A stretch of DNA of 64,000 nt from Bellilinea sp034411135 (GTDB lineage: Bacteria > Chloroflexota > Anaerolineae > Anaerolineales > Anaerolineaceae), in contig DAOUMN010000086.1 in the NCBI GenBank assembly GCA_034411135.1, forward strand, positions 23,823 to 87,822. Direction: 5' to 3'. This document shows positions 7,924 through 16,301 of the stretch, piece after piece. Positions within the stretch are counted from its first letter, which is position 1. The number at the start of each line of letters is the position of its first letter. A program made the position numbers and the translations under genes. The notes beneath the pieces are model-generated. The model saw only the letters and a list, made by a program, of their open reading frames with translations. It was not told the DNA's origin and did not search any database.

Positions 7924-9540
7924 TTATTTCCAATCCAGGCGGGTTATCAAGCCATCGCCTGTTATTTGTTTTGCCTGCCAGGTGTCTGGGCTTATGATCC
8001 ACACATTGCCCTGGTAAATTACACCCAGAAAGATTGTATCAGTATTTGTCGCATAAGGTGACCAAACTGCTTTCTGTGGATCTAAACCGCTGCCACCCTG
8101 TTCGGGGAAAATGGTTTTACGATTGGATCCGTCTTGGTGCATCACAACCAGGCGATAGCGGCTGTTTTCGCTTTGTTCGGGGAATACAGCTTCTAAATGG
8201 GCGATCCATGTAGGGTTACTACGGTGTGTGGGTGATACACTGGGATATGCAAACATACCCGTTTGTGAACGGAGGTTGATAATTGGACCCCCCGGGAGAA
8301 CAAACGCGGATAGATCGAACAACGGAGAAGTCTCCGGGTTACTCAAACCAGCCAAGGGTTGGTGGTTGACGTAATATAACACACTGGCATCCCCATTCCA
8401 TGCCATTCCAGGCACCCAAGCCCAGTCGGAACGAGTCTGAAAAGGCAAAAATTCGATAAGCGGATCGAGTTGGTTGTTCTCAAAATCGACCAAACCGATT
8501 GAGTCGGGGCGAGCATAGGCAAGTTTTCCACCGCCTGGTGAGAATTGAAATGTTGTTCCCCACCAGCCATATATACCCCCGGCATTGGCTTCGATAATCG
8601 ATTCATCCCGTAAAATTCGTCCGGCTGGGTTGAAAACCAAGCGGTTCAAGCTATTGTTTGCCTGCCAGCCCGGAGCAGTGCTGCGCGGTTCAACGGTAGA
8701 GTAAAGAATTGTAGCGGTTCGGTTGGGAACCCATTCGGCAAAATGGATGATATTATCCACCCGTAAATTGATCGGCTGGGGATTTTCATCGATCAGGCTG
8801 ATAACCCATAGAGAATTAATGGTTGATTCCGAATTGCTTTTTCGGGTGAAGAGTAACCATTCACCGTTAGGGGAGATTGAAAAAATGCGCCCATCCAGAT
8901 CGGCGGTGGTTACAACCGGGCGGCGCTGGCGGGTATCGCCTTCCATTACCCAGGCATTGCCACCGGTTAGATACGCCAGCTTGCCGGGAATCTCAATTGG
9001 GATGAAGGGGGATTGTATGCCGAGCATGAGAATTTCCGGCCGGGCTTCCCGAGTGGTTTCAATCTTAAATATCGATCGCGAGGTTTCCACTCCATTTTCG
9101 AATACGCGCCGGTAGGTGATTTCCTGGATGCCATTTTCGCCCGGCTGTACCAGCAATGATTCGCCCTCCGGAAGCGATTCATTACGCACGGTTTGGCGCT
9201 CAAAAGGAATGATTTTTTCTTCGCGCTCAAATTCTTCCTTAACGCGGGTGATAGTGATGGTGGCTGCTTCGGTTAAAGCCGTATATGTTGGCGGGTCAAC
9301 CCGATCCAGGTCATTCAGGCTGATTTCTGCCTTTTGCAGTACATCCAATACGCTTGCGCCTAGCGGTGTAAGCACTTCCTGCGTTTCACCGTTATCGATG
9401 ATGGTGATGGGAATCGTCTCAGATTGAGGATCGGATGGCGTATTACAACCAGACACAAAAAGAACGGAAAACGCCAGAACCAAGAGCGGCAACCATGTGC
9501 GAGGGAATATCCAGTTTGGGGTGTGCGCTAGACCGTTCAC
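7924..9540 (-). CDS. Lipoprotein with DUF348, G5 and TolB-like beta-propeller domains
   Basis: A 538-aa exported lipoprotein; the GTG at 9540 is the only start that includes the signal peptide (hydrophobic about 16-30, lipobox VSGC). Residues about 42-97 match DUF348 (VLDVLQKAEISLNDLDRV), about 98-170 a G5 domain (SLPEGESLLVQPGENG then TYRRVFENGVE), and about 185-538 repeat blades of a WD40/TolB-like propeller (ISPNGEWLLFTRKS, FSPGGGKLAYAR). DUF348 and G5 usually accompany peptidoglycan-active Rpf/YabE proteins; here no hydrolase domain is present, so a wall-binding scaffold or sensor is plausible. It heads the minus-strand run down to rsmD. Confidence 0.8.
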   Translation of the reverse strand: MNGLAHTPNWIFPRTWLPLLVLAFSVLFVSGCNTPSDPQSETIPITIIDNGETQEVLTPLGASVLDVLQKAEISLNDLDRVDPPTYTALTEAATITITRVKEEFEREEKIIPFERQTVRNESLPEGESLLVQPGENGIQEITYRRVFENGVETSRSIFKIETTREARPEILMLGIQSPFIPIEIPGKLAYLTGGNAWVMEGDTRQRRPVVTTADLDGRIFSISPNGEWLLFTRKSNSESTINSLWVISLIDENPQPINLRVDNIIHFAEWVPNRTATILYSTVEPRSTAPGWQANNSLNRLVFNPAGRILRDESIIEANAGGIYGWWGTTFQFSPGGGKLAYARPDSIGLVDFENNQLDPLIEFLPFQTRSDWAWVPGMAWNGDASVLYYVNHQPLAGLSNPETSPLFDLSAFVLPGGPIINLRSQTGMFAYPSVSPTHRSNPTWIAHLEAVFPEQSENSRYRLVVMHQDGSNRKTIFPEQGGSGLDPQKAVWSPYATNTDTIFLGVIYQGNVWIISPDTWQAKQITGDGLITRLDWK

Positions 9541-9611
9541 AAGCGAGGGACTATATTTTTTATCGAATCAAGTATAATCAGCCATGAAATCGATGGCAGG
9601 CTTATTATAGC

Positions 9612-10187
9612 ATGACCGACACAAACATGGATGAAGCTCCTCTCAGCCTTGAAGCCAGGTTGGAAGCATTGTTATTTGTTGCTCCAGCAGCGGTTAATCT
9701 TGCCCAATTGGCTGAAGCGCTGGAAATCACGCAAGCCGAGGCGGAGAATGGACTTCAAAGGCTATCTCAACAGTATATGAATGGACGTGGGCTGCGCGTA
9801 CAGCGATTCCAGGGCAGGTATCAGTTAACCACCGCGGCAGAGCTTGCTCTACTGGTCGAGAAGTTCTTGGGACTGGAAGCGACCAGCCGGCTTAGCCGGG
9901 CAGCGTTGGAAACACTAGCCATCGTTGCTTATCGGCAACCGATAACCCGACCGGGGATCGATGCTGTGCGCGGTGTAAACAGTGATGGTGTTTTGAAAAG
10001 CCTGTTATCGAAAGGGTTGGTGCAAGAGGTTGGGCGTGCGGAAGGTCCCGGACGGCCGATTCTTTACGGCACAACCAGCGACTTTTTACAACACTTCGGG
10101 ATCAATTCCTTGGATGATTTACCTCCTTTCGAGCTTCTGGAGCAGGAAGGGGTCAGCCCGGAAGAACAACGCTTACTCAAGGATTAA
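9612..10187 (+). CDS. scpB: Segregation and condensation protein B (ScpB)
   Basis: A 191-aa two-winged-helix protein that joins ScpA and SMC in the bacterial condensin complex acting on the nucleoid. The LEALLFVA start, RLSRAALETLAIVAYRQPITR and RGVNSDGVLKSLLSKGLV blocks are diagnostic. The second wing ends at PGRPILYGTTSDFLQHFGI. No scpA is next to it in the window. It is followed 3 bases later by a pseudouridine synthase gene, the common scpB-rluB pairing. A TATAAT at 9573-9578 may be its -10 element. Confidence 0.94.
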   Translation: MTDTNMDEAPLSLEARLEALLFVAPAAVNLAQLAEALEITQAEAENGLQRLSQQYMNGRGLRVQRFQGRYQLTTAAELALLVEKFLGLEATSRLSRAALETLAIVAYRQPITRPGIDAVRGVNSDGVLKSLLSKGLVQEVGRAEGPGRPILYGTTSDFLQHFGINSLDDLPPFELLEQEGVSPEEQRLLKD

Positions 10188-10190
10188 TGC

Positions 10191-10973
10191 ATGCCAGAAG
10201 AACGAGTTCAAAAAATTCTCTCCCGGGCCGGTCTTGGATCGCGCCGTTCGTGTGAATTGCTGATCGCTGCTGGAAGGGTTAAGGTTAATGGTCAAGTTGT
10301 TGTACTTGGCGCCAAGGCGGACGTGGATCGCGACGAGATTGTGGTCGATAACCATCCGATTCCGAAATTGAGTTCGAAAAAACTCTACATTGCGTTACAC
10401 AAACCACGCGGTGTTTTATCCGATGATGCTCGGGATGACGATCGGAAAACGGTTTTCGATTTAGTGCCGGTTTCCGAGCACTTATTCGTGGTGGGAAGGC
10501 TGGATTATGACAGCGAGGGACTGATATTGCTGACAAATGATGGCGAGTTGACCAACCGGCTAACGCATCCGCGCTATGGGCACGAAAAAGAGTATCGCGT
10601 TTTGTTATATAACCGTCCAGATGAAGAACAGCTAGAGACCTGGCGACGTGGCGTGGTGTTGGAGGATGGCAGTAAAACCGCACCGGCAAAGGTCATGATT
10701 GAATCGGTGGCTGGAAAAGGGGTTTGGCTAAGGGTGATCATGCGCGAAGGCAAAAAACGCCAGATTCGTGAAACTGGAAAAACAATTGGTTTACCTGTGC
10801 AACGGATTGTGCGTATCCGGATTGGTTCGGTGTTGTTGGGACAATTGAAACCCGGTGAGTGGCGTGATCTCACCCCGAAAGAAGTCAGTGAACTACGAGC
10901 TGCGGTTGGTGAAAAGAAAGAGACCAGAAAAACTGCTGGTCTCCGCCGATCAACGCAACCAAAAAGAAGATAA
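10191..10973 (+). CDS. rluB: 23S rRNA pseudouridine synthase, RluB/RsuA family
   Basis: A 260-aa enzyme. Residues about 3-60 are an S4 RNA-binding domain (VQKILSRAGLGSRR), and GRLDYDSEGL contains the catalytic Asp of the RsuA/RluB/RluE/RluF group. The later MREGKKRQIRE block is also typical. RluB modifies U2605 of 23S rRNA in E. coli; target here is inferred from the family and the scpB neighbour. AAGGA lies 7 bases before the ATG. The C-terminal tail is Lys/Arg-rich (KKETRKTAGLRRSTQ), probably RNA contacting. Confidence 0.92.
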   Translation: MPEERVQKILSRAGLGSRRSCELLIAAGRVKVNGQVVVLGAKADVDRDEIVVDNHPIPKLSSKKLYIALHKPRGVLSDDARDDDRKTVFDLVPVSEHLFVVGRLDYDSEGLILLTNDGELTNRLTHPRYGHEKEYRVLLYNRPDEEQLETWRRGVVLEDGSKTAPAKVMIESVAGKGVWLRVIMREGKKRQIRETGKTIGLPVQRIVRIRIGSVLLGQLKPGEWRDLTPKEVSELRAAVGEKKETRKTAGLRRSTQPKRR

Positions 10974-10984
10974 TCATTCGCTCG

Positions 10985-11680
10985 CTATTCAATATTCTCC
11001 AGCGGAAGCCCTTTTTGGATTTGCTGAACAACCGCGAGCGGGATGGTTTTTTCTCGTTTGCGAATATTGTCTTTCAGTTTTTCGATTCGAAGTGCAGTGA
11101 GTGGAGAACCATTTGCTTCAATGCTCACTTTGGGATGAGTGAACACAAGTATTGGTTCGACAGGTGGAATTTCAAGATCAGGAAATTTCTTTTTCAAAAA
11201 CTTTTCAAGATCTGCTGAGGTGTATTGGGCATCCATTTCAGGACGCCCGATACTCTCCTGACCGAAAATACGTAAATACAGATTTCCACCTTTTTGCTTG
11301 AAACGCTCTTTCTTTTCATCATACAAAATGGTTCCAGCAACGGAAATGGGAATCAGGGCAAAAATCCCGGTTGGACCGATCAAGGCGTGGGGAATATCGG
11401 TGGTGTAGTGATAGAGAGTGTTCTTGTCTTCCAGACCTTTTAAGTTGTCGGACAGCAATTCGTCGGGGCGGGGTGAGCGCCCCCAGCGATTGCCGAAATA
11501 AATACCGATTTGGGTCATCAAGAATCCAAACAGGAGTGCGCCAAAGGTAATGGTGACTTGCTCTGGCTGGGTGAATGAAAAATACAAGCCAATCCCCAGT
11601 ATGATCAATGCGCCGAAAGTAAGCGCTTGTCCAATTTTTTTATTGCGACGAATTAACTTGGTGTTGGATACAATTTTCAT
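10985..11680 (-). CDS. Membrane-anchored protein of unknown function, NERD-like
   Basis: A 231-aa protein with two N-terminal membrane segments (about 17-35 and 42-62) and a cytoplasmic C-terminal part. ALIGPTGIFALIPIS resembles the hydrophobic core of NERD nuclease-related domains, but the Asp and the E-x-K residues expected at the active site are not there, so nuclease activity looks unlikely. The remaining region is charged. GAGG precedes the ATG. It sits between convergent rluB and upstream plsX with 36 bases to plsX, so it may be co-transcribed with plsX. Function is not recognised. Confidence 0.65.
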   Translation of the reverse strand: MKIVSNTKLIRRNKKIGQALTFGALIILGIGLYFSFTQPEQVTITFGALLFGFLMTQIGIYFGNRWGRSPRPDELLSDNLKGLEDKNTLYHYTTDIPHALIGPTGIFALIPISVAGTILYDEKKERFKQKGGNLYLRIFGQESIGRPEMDAQYTSADLEKFLKKKFPDLEIPPVEPILVFTHPKVSIEANGSPLTALRIEKLKDNIRKREKTIPLAVVQQIQKGLPLENIE

Positions 11681-11681
11681 A

Positions 11682-11701
11682 ATACCTCGTGATACCTCGT
11701 G
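11682..11701. repeat. Two tandem 10-bp repeats at a translation start
   Basis: ATACCTCGTG occurs twice head to tail. On the minus strand each copy holds a GAGG ribosome-binding core; the nearer one serves the ATG at 11680. Confidence 0.6.
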
Positions 11702-11716
11702 AATAGGATATCCTTC

Positions 11717-12742
11717 TTATGGATTGGGGGATGAATATAGTTCGAGCATCTCAAGCCGCTGCTCGATGGCAGAGCGCAATGCCGAGAGAAGGTCACCTTG
11801 AACGGCTTGGCGGGCAATGCGGATGGCGTTCAACATGGCACGCGCATCCGAGCGTCCGTGACCGACGAAAACCAGACCATCAATGCCGAGTAGAGGTGCA
11901 GCGCCAACTTCTGCCGGATCCAGCATTGCCTTCAGGCGGGTGAAGGCTGGTTTGGCAAGCAACGCGCCCATCTTGGTGGTGAAAGACGCCATCAGTTCCT
12001 TTTTCAATGTATCGGTTAACAGCTTAGCAACCGCTTCACTCGATTTGAGCAAGATATTACCGGTAAATCCGTCGGTGACGACCACATCCGCGTTACCACC
12101 GAATAGTTCTTTTCCTTCGACGTTGCCAACAAAGTTCAATCCGGATTTTTCCAGGATCGGATAGGCGTCTTTGATCAATTGATTGCCTTTGCCAGCTTCC
12201 TCTCCATTGGATAAAAGCCCCACCCGCGGGGTTGACTTTTTGAGCGCGCTTTCCGCATATACGCTGCCCATTACAGCAAATTGAAGCAAAAATTCTGGAC
12301 GGCAATCAGCATTTGCGCCAATATCGAGGACGACGCAGTGCCCGTTCTTTACCGGGAAGAGTGCGGTCAAAGCCGGACGTGCAACGCCCTTGATCCTGCC
12401 GAGTGTGCGCAAGGCATTGAACATAGCAGCACCGGTATTACCCGCAGTTACGAACGCGCTCCCTCTGCCTTCTTTTACGAGGTTCAACCCAACTGCCATT
12501 GAGTTGCGCGGTTTCCTGCGCGCCGCTTCTACTGGTTTTTCGCCCATCTCTACCAAATCAGGAGCGTGTTCGATTTTTACCAGCGTATTAGGCGCATCCA
12601 AGGCTTCTAATTTGGGCTTGATTAGGTTTTCATCGCCGACCAGGATGATTTCTTCTTGAAATTGGCGGGCAGCGCTGACAGCGGCTTCGATCTCAGGATC
12701 CGGGTATTGGTCACTGCCCATTGCATCGAGTATGATTGCCAT
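11717..12742 (-). CDS. plsX: Phosphate acyltransferase PlsX
   Basis: Makes acyl-phosphate from acyl-ACP for phospholipid synthesis at the membrane surface. ATG at 12742 is chosen because AAGGAG lies 8 bases upstream and MAIILDAMGSD is the usual PlsX N-terminus; a start 15 bases earlier is less likely. The product is 341 aa, the normal length. GNTGAAMFNALRTLGRI, VLDIGANADC and VVTDGFTGNILLKSSEA are PlsX hallmarks. The usual partners rpmF and fabD are not next to it. The tRNA-Leu promoter diverges from its upstream side. Confidence 0.95.
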   Translation of the reverse strand: MAIILDAMGSDQYPDPEIEAAVSAARQFQEEIILVGDENLIKPKLEALDAPNTLVKIEHAPDLVEMGEKPVEAARRKPRNSMAVGLNLVKEGRGSAFVTAGNTGAAMFNALRTLGRIKGVARPALTALFPVKNGHCVVLDIGANADCRPEFLLQFAVMGSVYAESALKKSTPRVGLLSNGEEAGKGNQLIKDAYPILEKSGLNFVGNVEGKELFGGNADVVVTDGFTGNILLKSSEAVAKLLTDTLKKELMASFTTKMGALLAKPAFTRLKAMLDPAEVGAAPLLGIDGLVFVGHGRSDARAMLNAIRIARQAVQGDLLSALRSAIEQRLEMLELYSSPNP

Positions 12743-12813
12743 CTGGTTCTCCTTCAAACTTCAAAATAATTTCTGGGTTGCGTGCTGGTTGAGGGGGGAT
12801 TGAGGGGTTTTTC

Positions 12814-12841
12814 TTGACATGGGGGCAGAGCAGATTATAAT
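12814..12841 (+). promoter_or_regulatory. Consensus sigma-70 promoter for tRNA-Leu
   Basis: TTGACA at 12814-12819 and TATAAT at 12836-12841 are both perfect, with a 16-base spacer. The tRNA begins 12 bases after the -10 box. This is the strongest promoter match in the window. Confidence 0.88.
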
Positions 12842-12853
12842 ATCGCAGTGCTT

Positions 12854-12935
12854 GCGCTGGTGCTGGAATTGGCAGACAGGCATGGTTGAGGGCCATGTGC
12901 CGAAAGGCGTGTGGGTTCAACTCCCACCCAGCGCA
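12854..12935 (+). tRNA. tRNA-Leu (anticodon GAG)
   Basis: An 82-base class II tRNA. The acceptor arms GCGCTGG (12854-12860) and CCAGCGC (12928-12934) pair fully, with A as discriminator. The anticodon stem CATGG/CCATG encloses loop TTGAGGG, giving anticodon GAG at 12888-12890, which reads CUC/CUU leucine codons. A long variable arm (GCC GAAA GGC) and T-arm GTGGG/CCCAC are present. The 3' CCA is not encoded. It stands alone between a consensus promoter and a terminator. Confidence 0.95.
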
Positions 12936-12938
12936 CTG

Positions 12939-12965
12939 GCCGCCTCATAAAGAGGCGGCATTTTT
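12939..12965 (+). terminator. Rho-independent terminator of tRNA-Leu
   Basis: GCCGCCTC and GAGGCGGC form an 8-bp GC-rich stem with a 5-base loop (ATAAA), followed by ATTTTT. It starts 3 bases after the tRNA and its tail touches the end of the convergent polyprenyl synthase gene. Confidence 0.9.
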
Positions 12966-13935
12966 ATAAATCTCTCCTGGTAATATACAAAGTTAACTCT
13001 TCTAGATGGGTTCTCTCCGGGCATTCCGGGAGAGTTAAGAGCGCATTATGAGCGGTTTGAACATAAGTATCCGCTTCCATGATGGCTCGATCCGTCGCGT
13101 CGCTAGCGCGGATGCGTTCGACCAGCGATTGAATTTCATCCTCATATTGGGGGCAATTCCCATTGAGAATGCGGATAACTCCCTCGTCTTCAGGATGGTC
13201 TTCAATGTAATACAAGGTTGGTAGAGTAATCAAACCCTGGCGTAGATCGCTTCCAATCGGCTTGCCCAGTTTGATCTCGTTGGCAATGAAGTCGAGCACA
13301 TCGTCAACAATCTGAAACGCCATGCCAATGTTATACCCGAATGATCGAATGGTCTCCAAACGTCCTGGATCAATCGGACTGATCAACCCAGCGCAGGTTG
13401 CGGCTGCCTCGAATAGCGATGCGGTTTTGGCATAAATGCGTTGGTAGTAATCGTTACGGTTCGCCTGGCAGCGGCTGGCAAAGAGTTGGGTGATCTCTCC
13501 ATTCACAATAGTGCTTAACGTTTTCGAAAACAGGCTCATGACCGGAAGGGATTCGGTATCGGCTGCCAGTTTTGCGGAACGGGCAAATAAATAATCGCCT
13601 GTCAATACAGTTGCACCAGGCGACCAGCGCGAATTGATGGTTGGGATGCCTCTCCGTAATAAAGAACCATCGATGAGATCGTCATGCACCAAAGTAGCCG
13701 TATGAAGAAGCTCAATTGCGGCTGCCAGGGTAATCAGTTTATCAATGGGCGCATCGAACATCCTGCCAACCAATATTGTCACCGTTGGGCGAATGCGCTT
13801 ACCCCCGGATGCGAGCAAGTGCTGCAATGCAGCCTGCAAGTCCGGGTGATGCCCCTCGGCTTGAAGTTTCATCAAGTTTTCAACTTGATGGATTTGTTCC
13901 TGCACCGGTGTAAAGAACGAGGTTGTAGTGCTCAA
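12964..13935 (-). CDS. Polyprenyl diphosphate synthase (trans-isoprenyl diphosphate synthase)
   Basis: A 323-aa enzyme that elongates isoprenoid diphosphates, giving quinone side chains or other long prenyl chains. The first Asp-rich motif is HDDLID, the second VDDVLD, with GGKRIRP before them. These place it with the octaprenyl/heptaprenyl synthases; chain length cannot be read. The start is TTG at 13935, overlapping the tatD stop by 4 bases (TTGA). It ends a three-gene minus-strand operon with phosphohexomutase and tatD. Confidence 0.92.
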   Translation of the reverse strand: MSTTTSFFTPVQEQIHQVENLMKLQAEGHHPDLQAALQHLLASGGKRIRPTVTILVGRMFDAPIDKLITLAAAIELLHTATLVHDDLIDGSLLRRGIPTINSRWSPGATVLTGDYLFARSAKLAADTESLPVMSLFSKTLSTIVNGEITQLFASRCQANRNDYYQRIYAKTASLFEAAATCAGLISPIDPGRLETIRSFGYNIGMAFQIVDDVLDFIANEIKLGKPIGSDLRQGLITLPTLYYIEDHPEDEGVIRILNGNCPQYEDEIQSLVERIRASDATDRAIMEADTYVQTAHNALLTLPECPERTHLEELTLYITRRDL

Positions 13936-14741
13936 TCAGCCGATCTCCATGCGAATAATTGATTGCTGTTGCTTGTAAGGATACCTGCAATTTCGGATAT
14001 TGGTAAAGTCTTCAACTCTGCGATTCGAGTGATTACCAGCTTAACAAATGCCGGTTCGTTGCGGGTGCCCCGATGAGGGTAAGGGGTCAGGTATGGCGCA
14101 TCCGTTTCAGCCAGGATCCGATCTTGGTGTATTAGACGAACGATCTCGTGGCGGGAATCTGCATTTTTATAGGTCACCGGACCCGAAATGCCGATAAAAA
14201 AATTCATTGCCACTGCCTGCAAGGCTGGCTCAATTTCTCCGTCATAGGAATGCAATACTCCAGGACGATTTCGCAACCAGGAATGGTTTTGGATTATTGA
14301 GGAATACCATTCCGATACGATGGGCAGCACGTCCTTGATGGCGTCGCGGTTATGAATGACCACGGGCAATTGAGATTCGGCTGCCAATTCAAGTTGTTTC
14401 AAGAACACCTTTCGTTGGGTTGAGGGAGTTGTCCAATCACGGTAATAATCAAGCCCAATCTCACCAATGGCGACAACTTTAGGGTGGCTGGTTAAATTGC
14501 GTAGATCAGCCAATGTTGTTGACGTCCACGAGTTGGCGCTATTTGGGTGAATTCCAACAGCCGCAAAGACCTGGGGATACTTTTCGCTCAAAGTAACGGC
14601 ATGGCGGCTGGTTTCAAGATCGATGCCCGGTACAAGTATGCGATCAACACCTTGATCTACTGCCCGTTCCAGCACAAGACCGAGGTCATTATCAAATTGG
14701 TTAAGGTTCAAATGACAGTGCGTGTCTTGAAAGGTGATCAA
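13932..14741 (-). CDS. TatD family metal-dependent hydrolase (DNase-like)
   Basis: A 269-aa TIM-barrel metallohydrolase. Metal ligands are visible in DTHCHLN, GEIGLDYY, VIHNRDA, LHSYDGE and LAETDAPYLTPYPHRG, the complete TatD set. Family members act as 3'-5' DNases or D-aminoacyl hydrolases in the cytosol. The start is TTG at 14741, with a 4-base TTGA overlap to the upstream phosphohexomutase stop, so translation is coupled. Between HNRDA and LHSYDGE the spacing is a little longer than usual. Confidence 0.92.
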   Translation of the reverse strand: MITFQDTHCHLNLNQFDNDLGLVLERAVDQGVDRILVPGIDLETSRHAVTLSEKYPQVFAAVGIHPNSANSWTSTTLADLRNLTSHPKVVAIGEIGLDYYRDWTTPSTQRKVFLKQLELAAESQLPVVIHNRDAIKDVLPIVSEWYSSIIQNHSWLRNRPGVLHSYDGEIEPALQAVAMNFFIGISGPVTYKNADSRHEIVRLIHQDRILAETDAPYLTPYPHRGTRNEPAFVKLVITRIAELKTLPISEIAGILTSNSNQLFAWRSAD

Positions 14742-16162
14742 GTTCCAAGTCCTACAATTTTTAAGCCGTCTTTCAGAATCGGTTGCACCCGGTCGGCGTG
14801 GGTTGTTTCGCAGTAAACCCGGATGATGGGTTCCGTTCCGGAAAAACGGATGAGCAGCCAGCCACCATCTTCGAGCATGAATTTGTACCCATCGGTGGTA
14901 TTCAGACCTGTTACGTGGAGCCCGCCAATCGCCATCGGGTTCGCGGAGAGGATCATCTGCTCTTTCTCGGAGCGGTCGCCGGTGAAACGGGAATCGATCC
15001 GGTCGTAGTAGTGCGCGCCAACTTTGGAAAACAACAGATCGATTAGTTCGGAAGGTTTCTTTTGCAGACGCACCATCATGTCGAGTATGTAAAGCCCTGC
15101 CAAAATACCGTCTCGTTCAGGAACATTGCCACGGAATGCATAACCACCCGATTCTTCGCCGCCAATCAGGGCGTTGGTTTCCAGGAATTTGGGAGCTACA
15201 TATTTGAATCCAACGCCGGTTTCATATACTGGCACCTGGTATAACTTCCCCAATTTCTCAAGCATACTGGTTGTCGAGAGGGTTTTGACAATTGCCCCTC
15301 GCTCCCCACGAACTTCCAGGAGGTAAAGAGCCAGCAATGCATAGACCTGTAACTGGTTGATGAATTTGCCATTCTCGTCACCAATGCCGACCCGGTCGGC
15401 ATCGCCATCGGTGATGATGAGCACGTCACCTCCAAGCTGGACAGTTTGCTGCAAACCGACATCGATGTTGGGTGGTATGGGCTCGGGACGCTTCATTTCG
15501 GGAAAAATGGGATTACGGGTGTTGTGGATTTCGATCACCACGCTTTTGCCACCGGATAATAACTGGCTGAACCAGCCCGCACCATTGCCCCACATCGCAT
15601 CCACGATGATCTTTAACCCTGCGTCGCGAATGGGCTGTAGATCAATCATCGATTGGAGATGCTGGATGTAAGCAGGCGCAAAATCATAATACTGCAACGC
15701 GCCGGTTTTTTCGGCTTCCTCAGCGGAGAGCCGTTTTACGCCTTGTTCTGTTTCCGGAATGAGCGATTCGATTTGTTTTAACCCTTCGGGATCGATAGCA
15801 CCACCATGCTCATTGCGTACCTTAAACCCATTGTCTGTGGGAGGATTGTGCGAGGCGGTAATATTGATCGCCCCGGCAGCTTTCTTGTGGACAACTGTAA
15901 AGGCAATTACCGGTGTTGGCGTTGCCCCGCTGCTGAGAAGCACGTTGAAACCATTGCCGCACAGGACTTCAGCAGCTGCCAGGGCAAAATTCTCTGAGAG
16001 GAATCGTTTATCGTGTCCGATGACGATCCACTGACCGGTTTTGCCCTGCTCAATCATGTAAGAAGCAAACCCTTGAGCGCAACGGCGAACATTTGAGAAA
16101 GTGTAGTCTTCCGCGATTACACCTCTCCAGCCATCGGTTCCAAACGTGATCTTTGGGGTCAT
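14738..16162 (-). CDS. Phosphoglucomutase/phosphomannomutase family protein
   Basis: A 474-aa alpha-D-phosphohexomutase. The N-terminal FGTDGWRG, the active serine loop TASHNPPTDNG, the Mg loop DGDADRVGI, the sugar loop GGEESGGYAF and the phosphate-binding RFSGTEPIIRVY are all present, giving four complete domains. It interconverts hexose 1- and 6-phosphates; glucose versus mannose or glucosamine cannot be decided. GGGAGG lies 9 bases before the ATG. First gene of the operon with tatD and the prenyl synthase. Confidence 0.93.
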   Translation of the reverse strand: MTPKITFGTDGWRGVIAEDYTFSNVRRCAQGFASYMIEQGKTGQWIVIGHDKRFLSENFALAAAEVLCGNGFNVLLSSGATPTPVIAFTVVHKKAAGAINITASHNPPTDNGFKVRNEHGGAIDPEGLKQIESLIPETEQGVKRLSAEEAEKTGALQYYDFAPAYIQHLQSMIDLQPIRDAGLKIIVDAMWGNGAGWFSQLLSGGKSVVIEIHNTRNPIFPEMKRPEPIPPNIDVGLQQTVQLGGDVLIITDGDADRVGIGDENGKFINQLQVYALLALYLLEVRGERGAIVKTLSTTSMLEKLGKLYQVPVYETGVGFKYVAPKFLETNALIGGEESGGYAFRGNVPERDGILAGLYILDMMVRLQKKPSELIDLLFSKVGAHYYDRIDSRFTGDRSEKEQMILSANPMAIGGLHVTGLNTTDGYKFMLEDGGWLLIRFSGTEPIIRVYCETTHADRVQPILKDGLKIVGLGT

Positions 16163-16301
16163 TGCCCATTCCTCCCGACTCGCATGTGAGAATAGTTACA
16201 ATCCTACCCAATTATAACAGGTGATCAATCGCAGACAAATCATTTGTCCAAGAATATTGCGTGCTATAATCCACTGTTGTTGTCTGAATTAGGTAGGTGT
16301 T

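Noticed and set aside
6941..8002. Longer N-terminus for the epimerase (start at 8002)
   Set aside because: The extension overlaps the lipoprotein gene by 79 bases and precedes the Rossmann start MRILITG, which has its own ribosome site at 7900.
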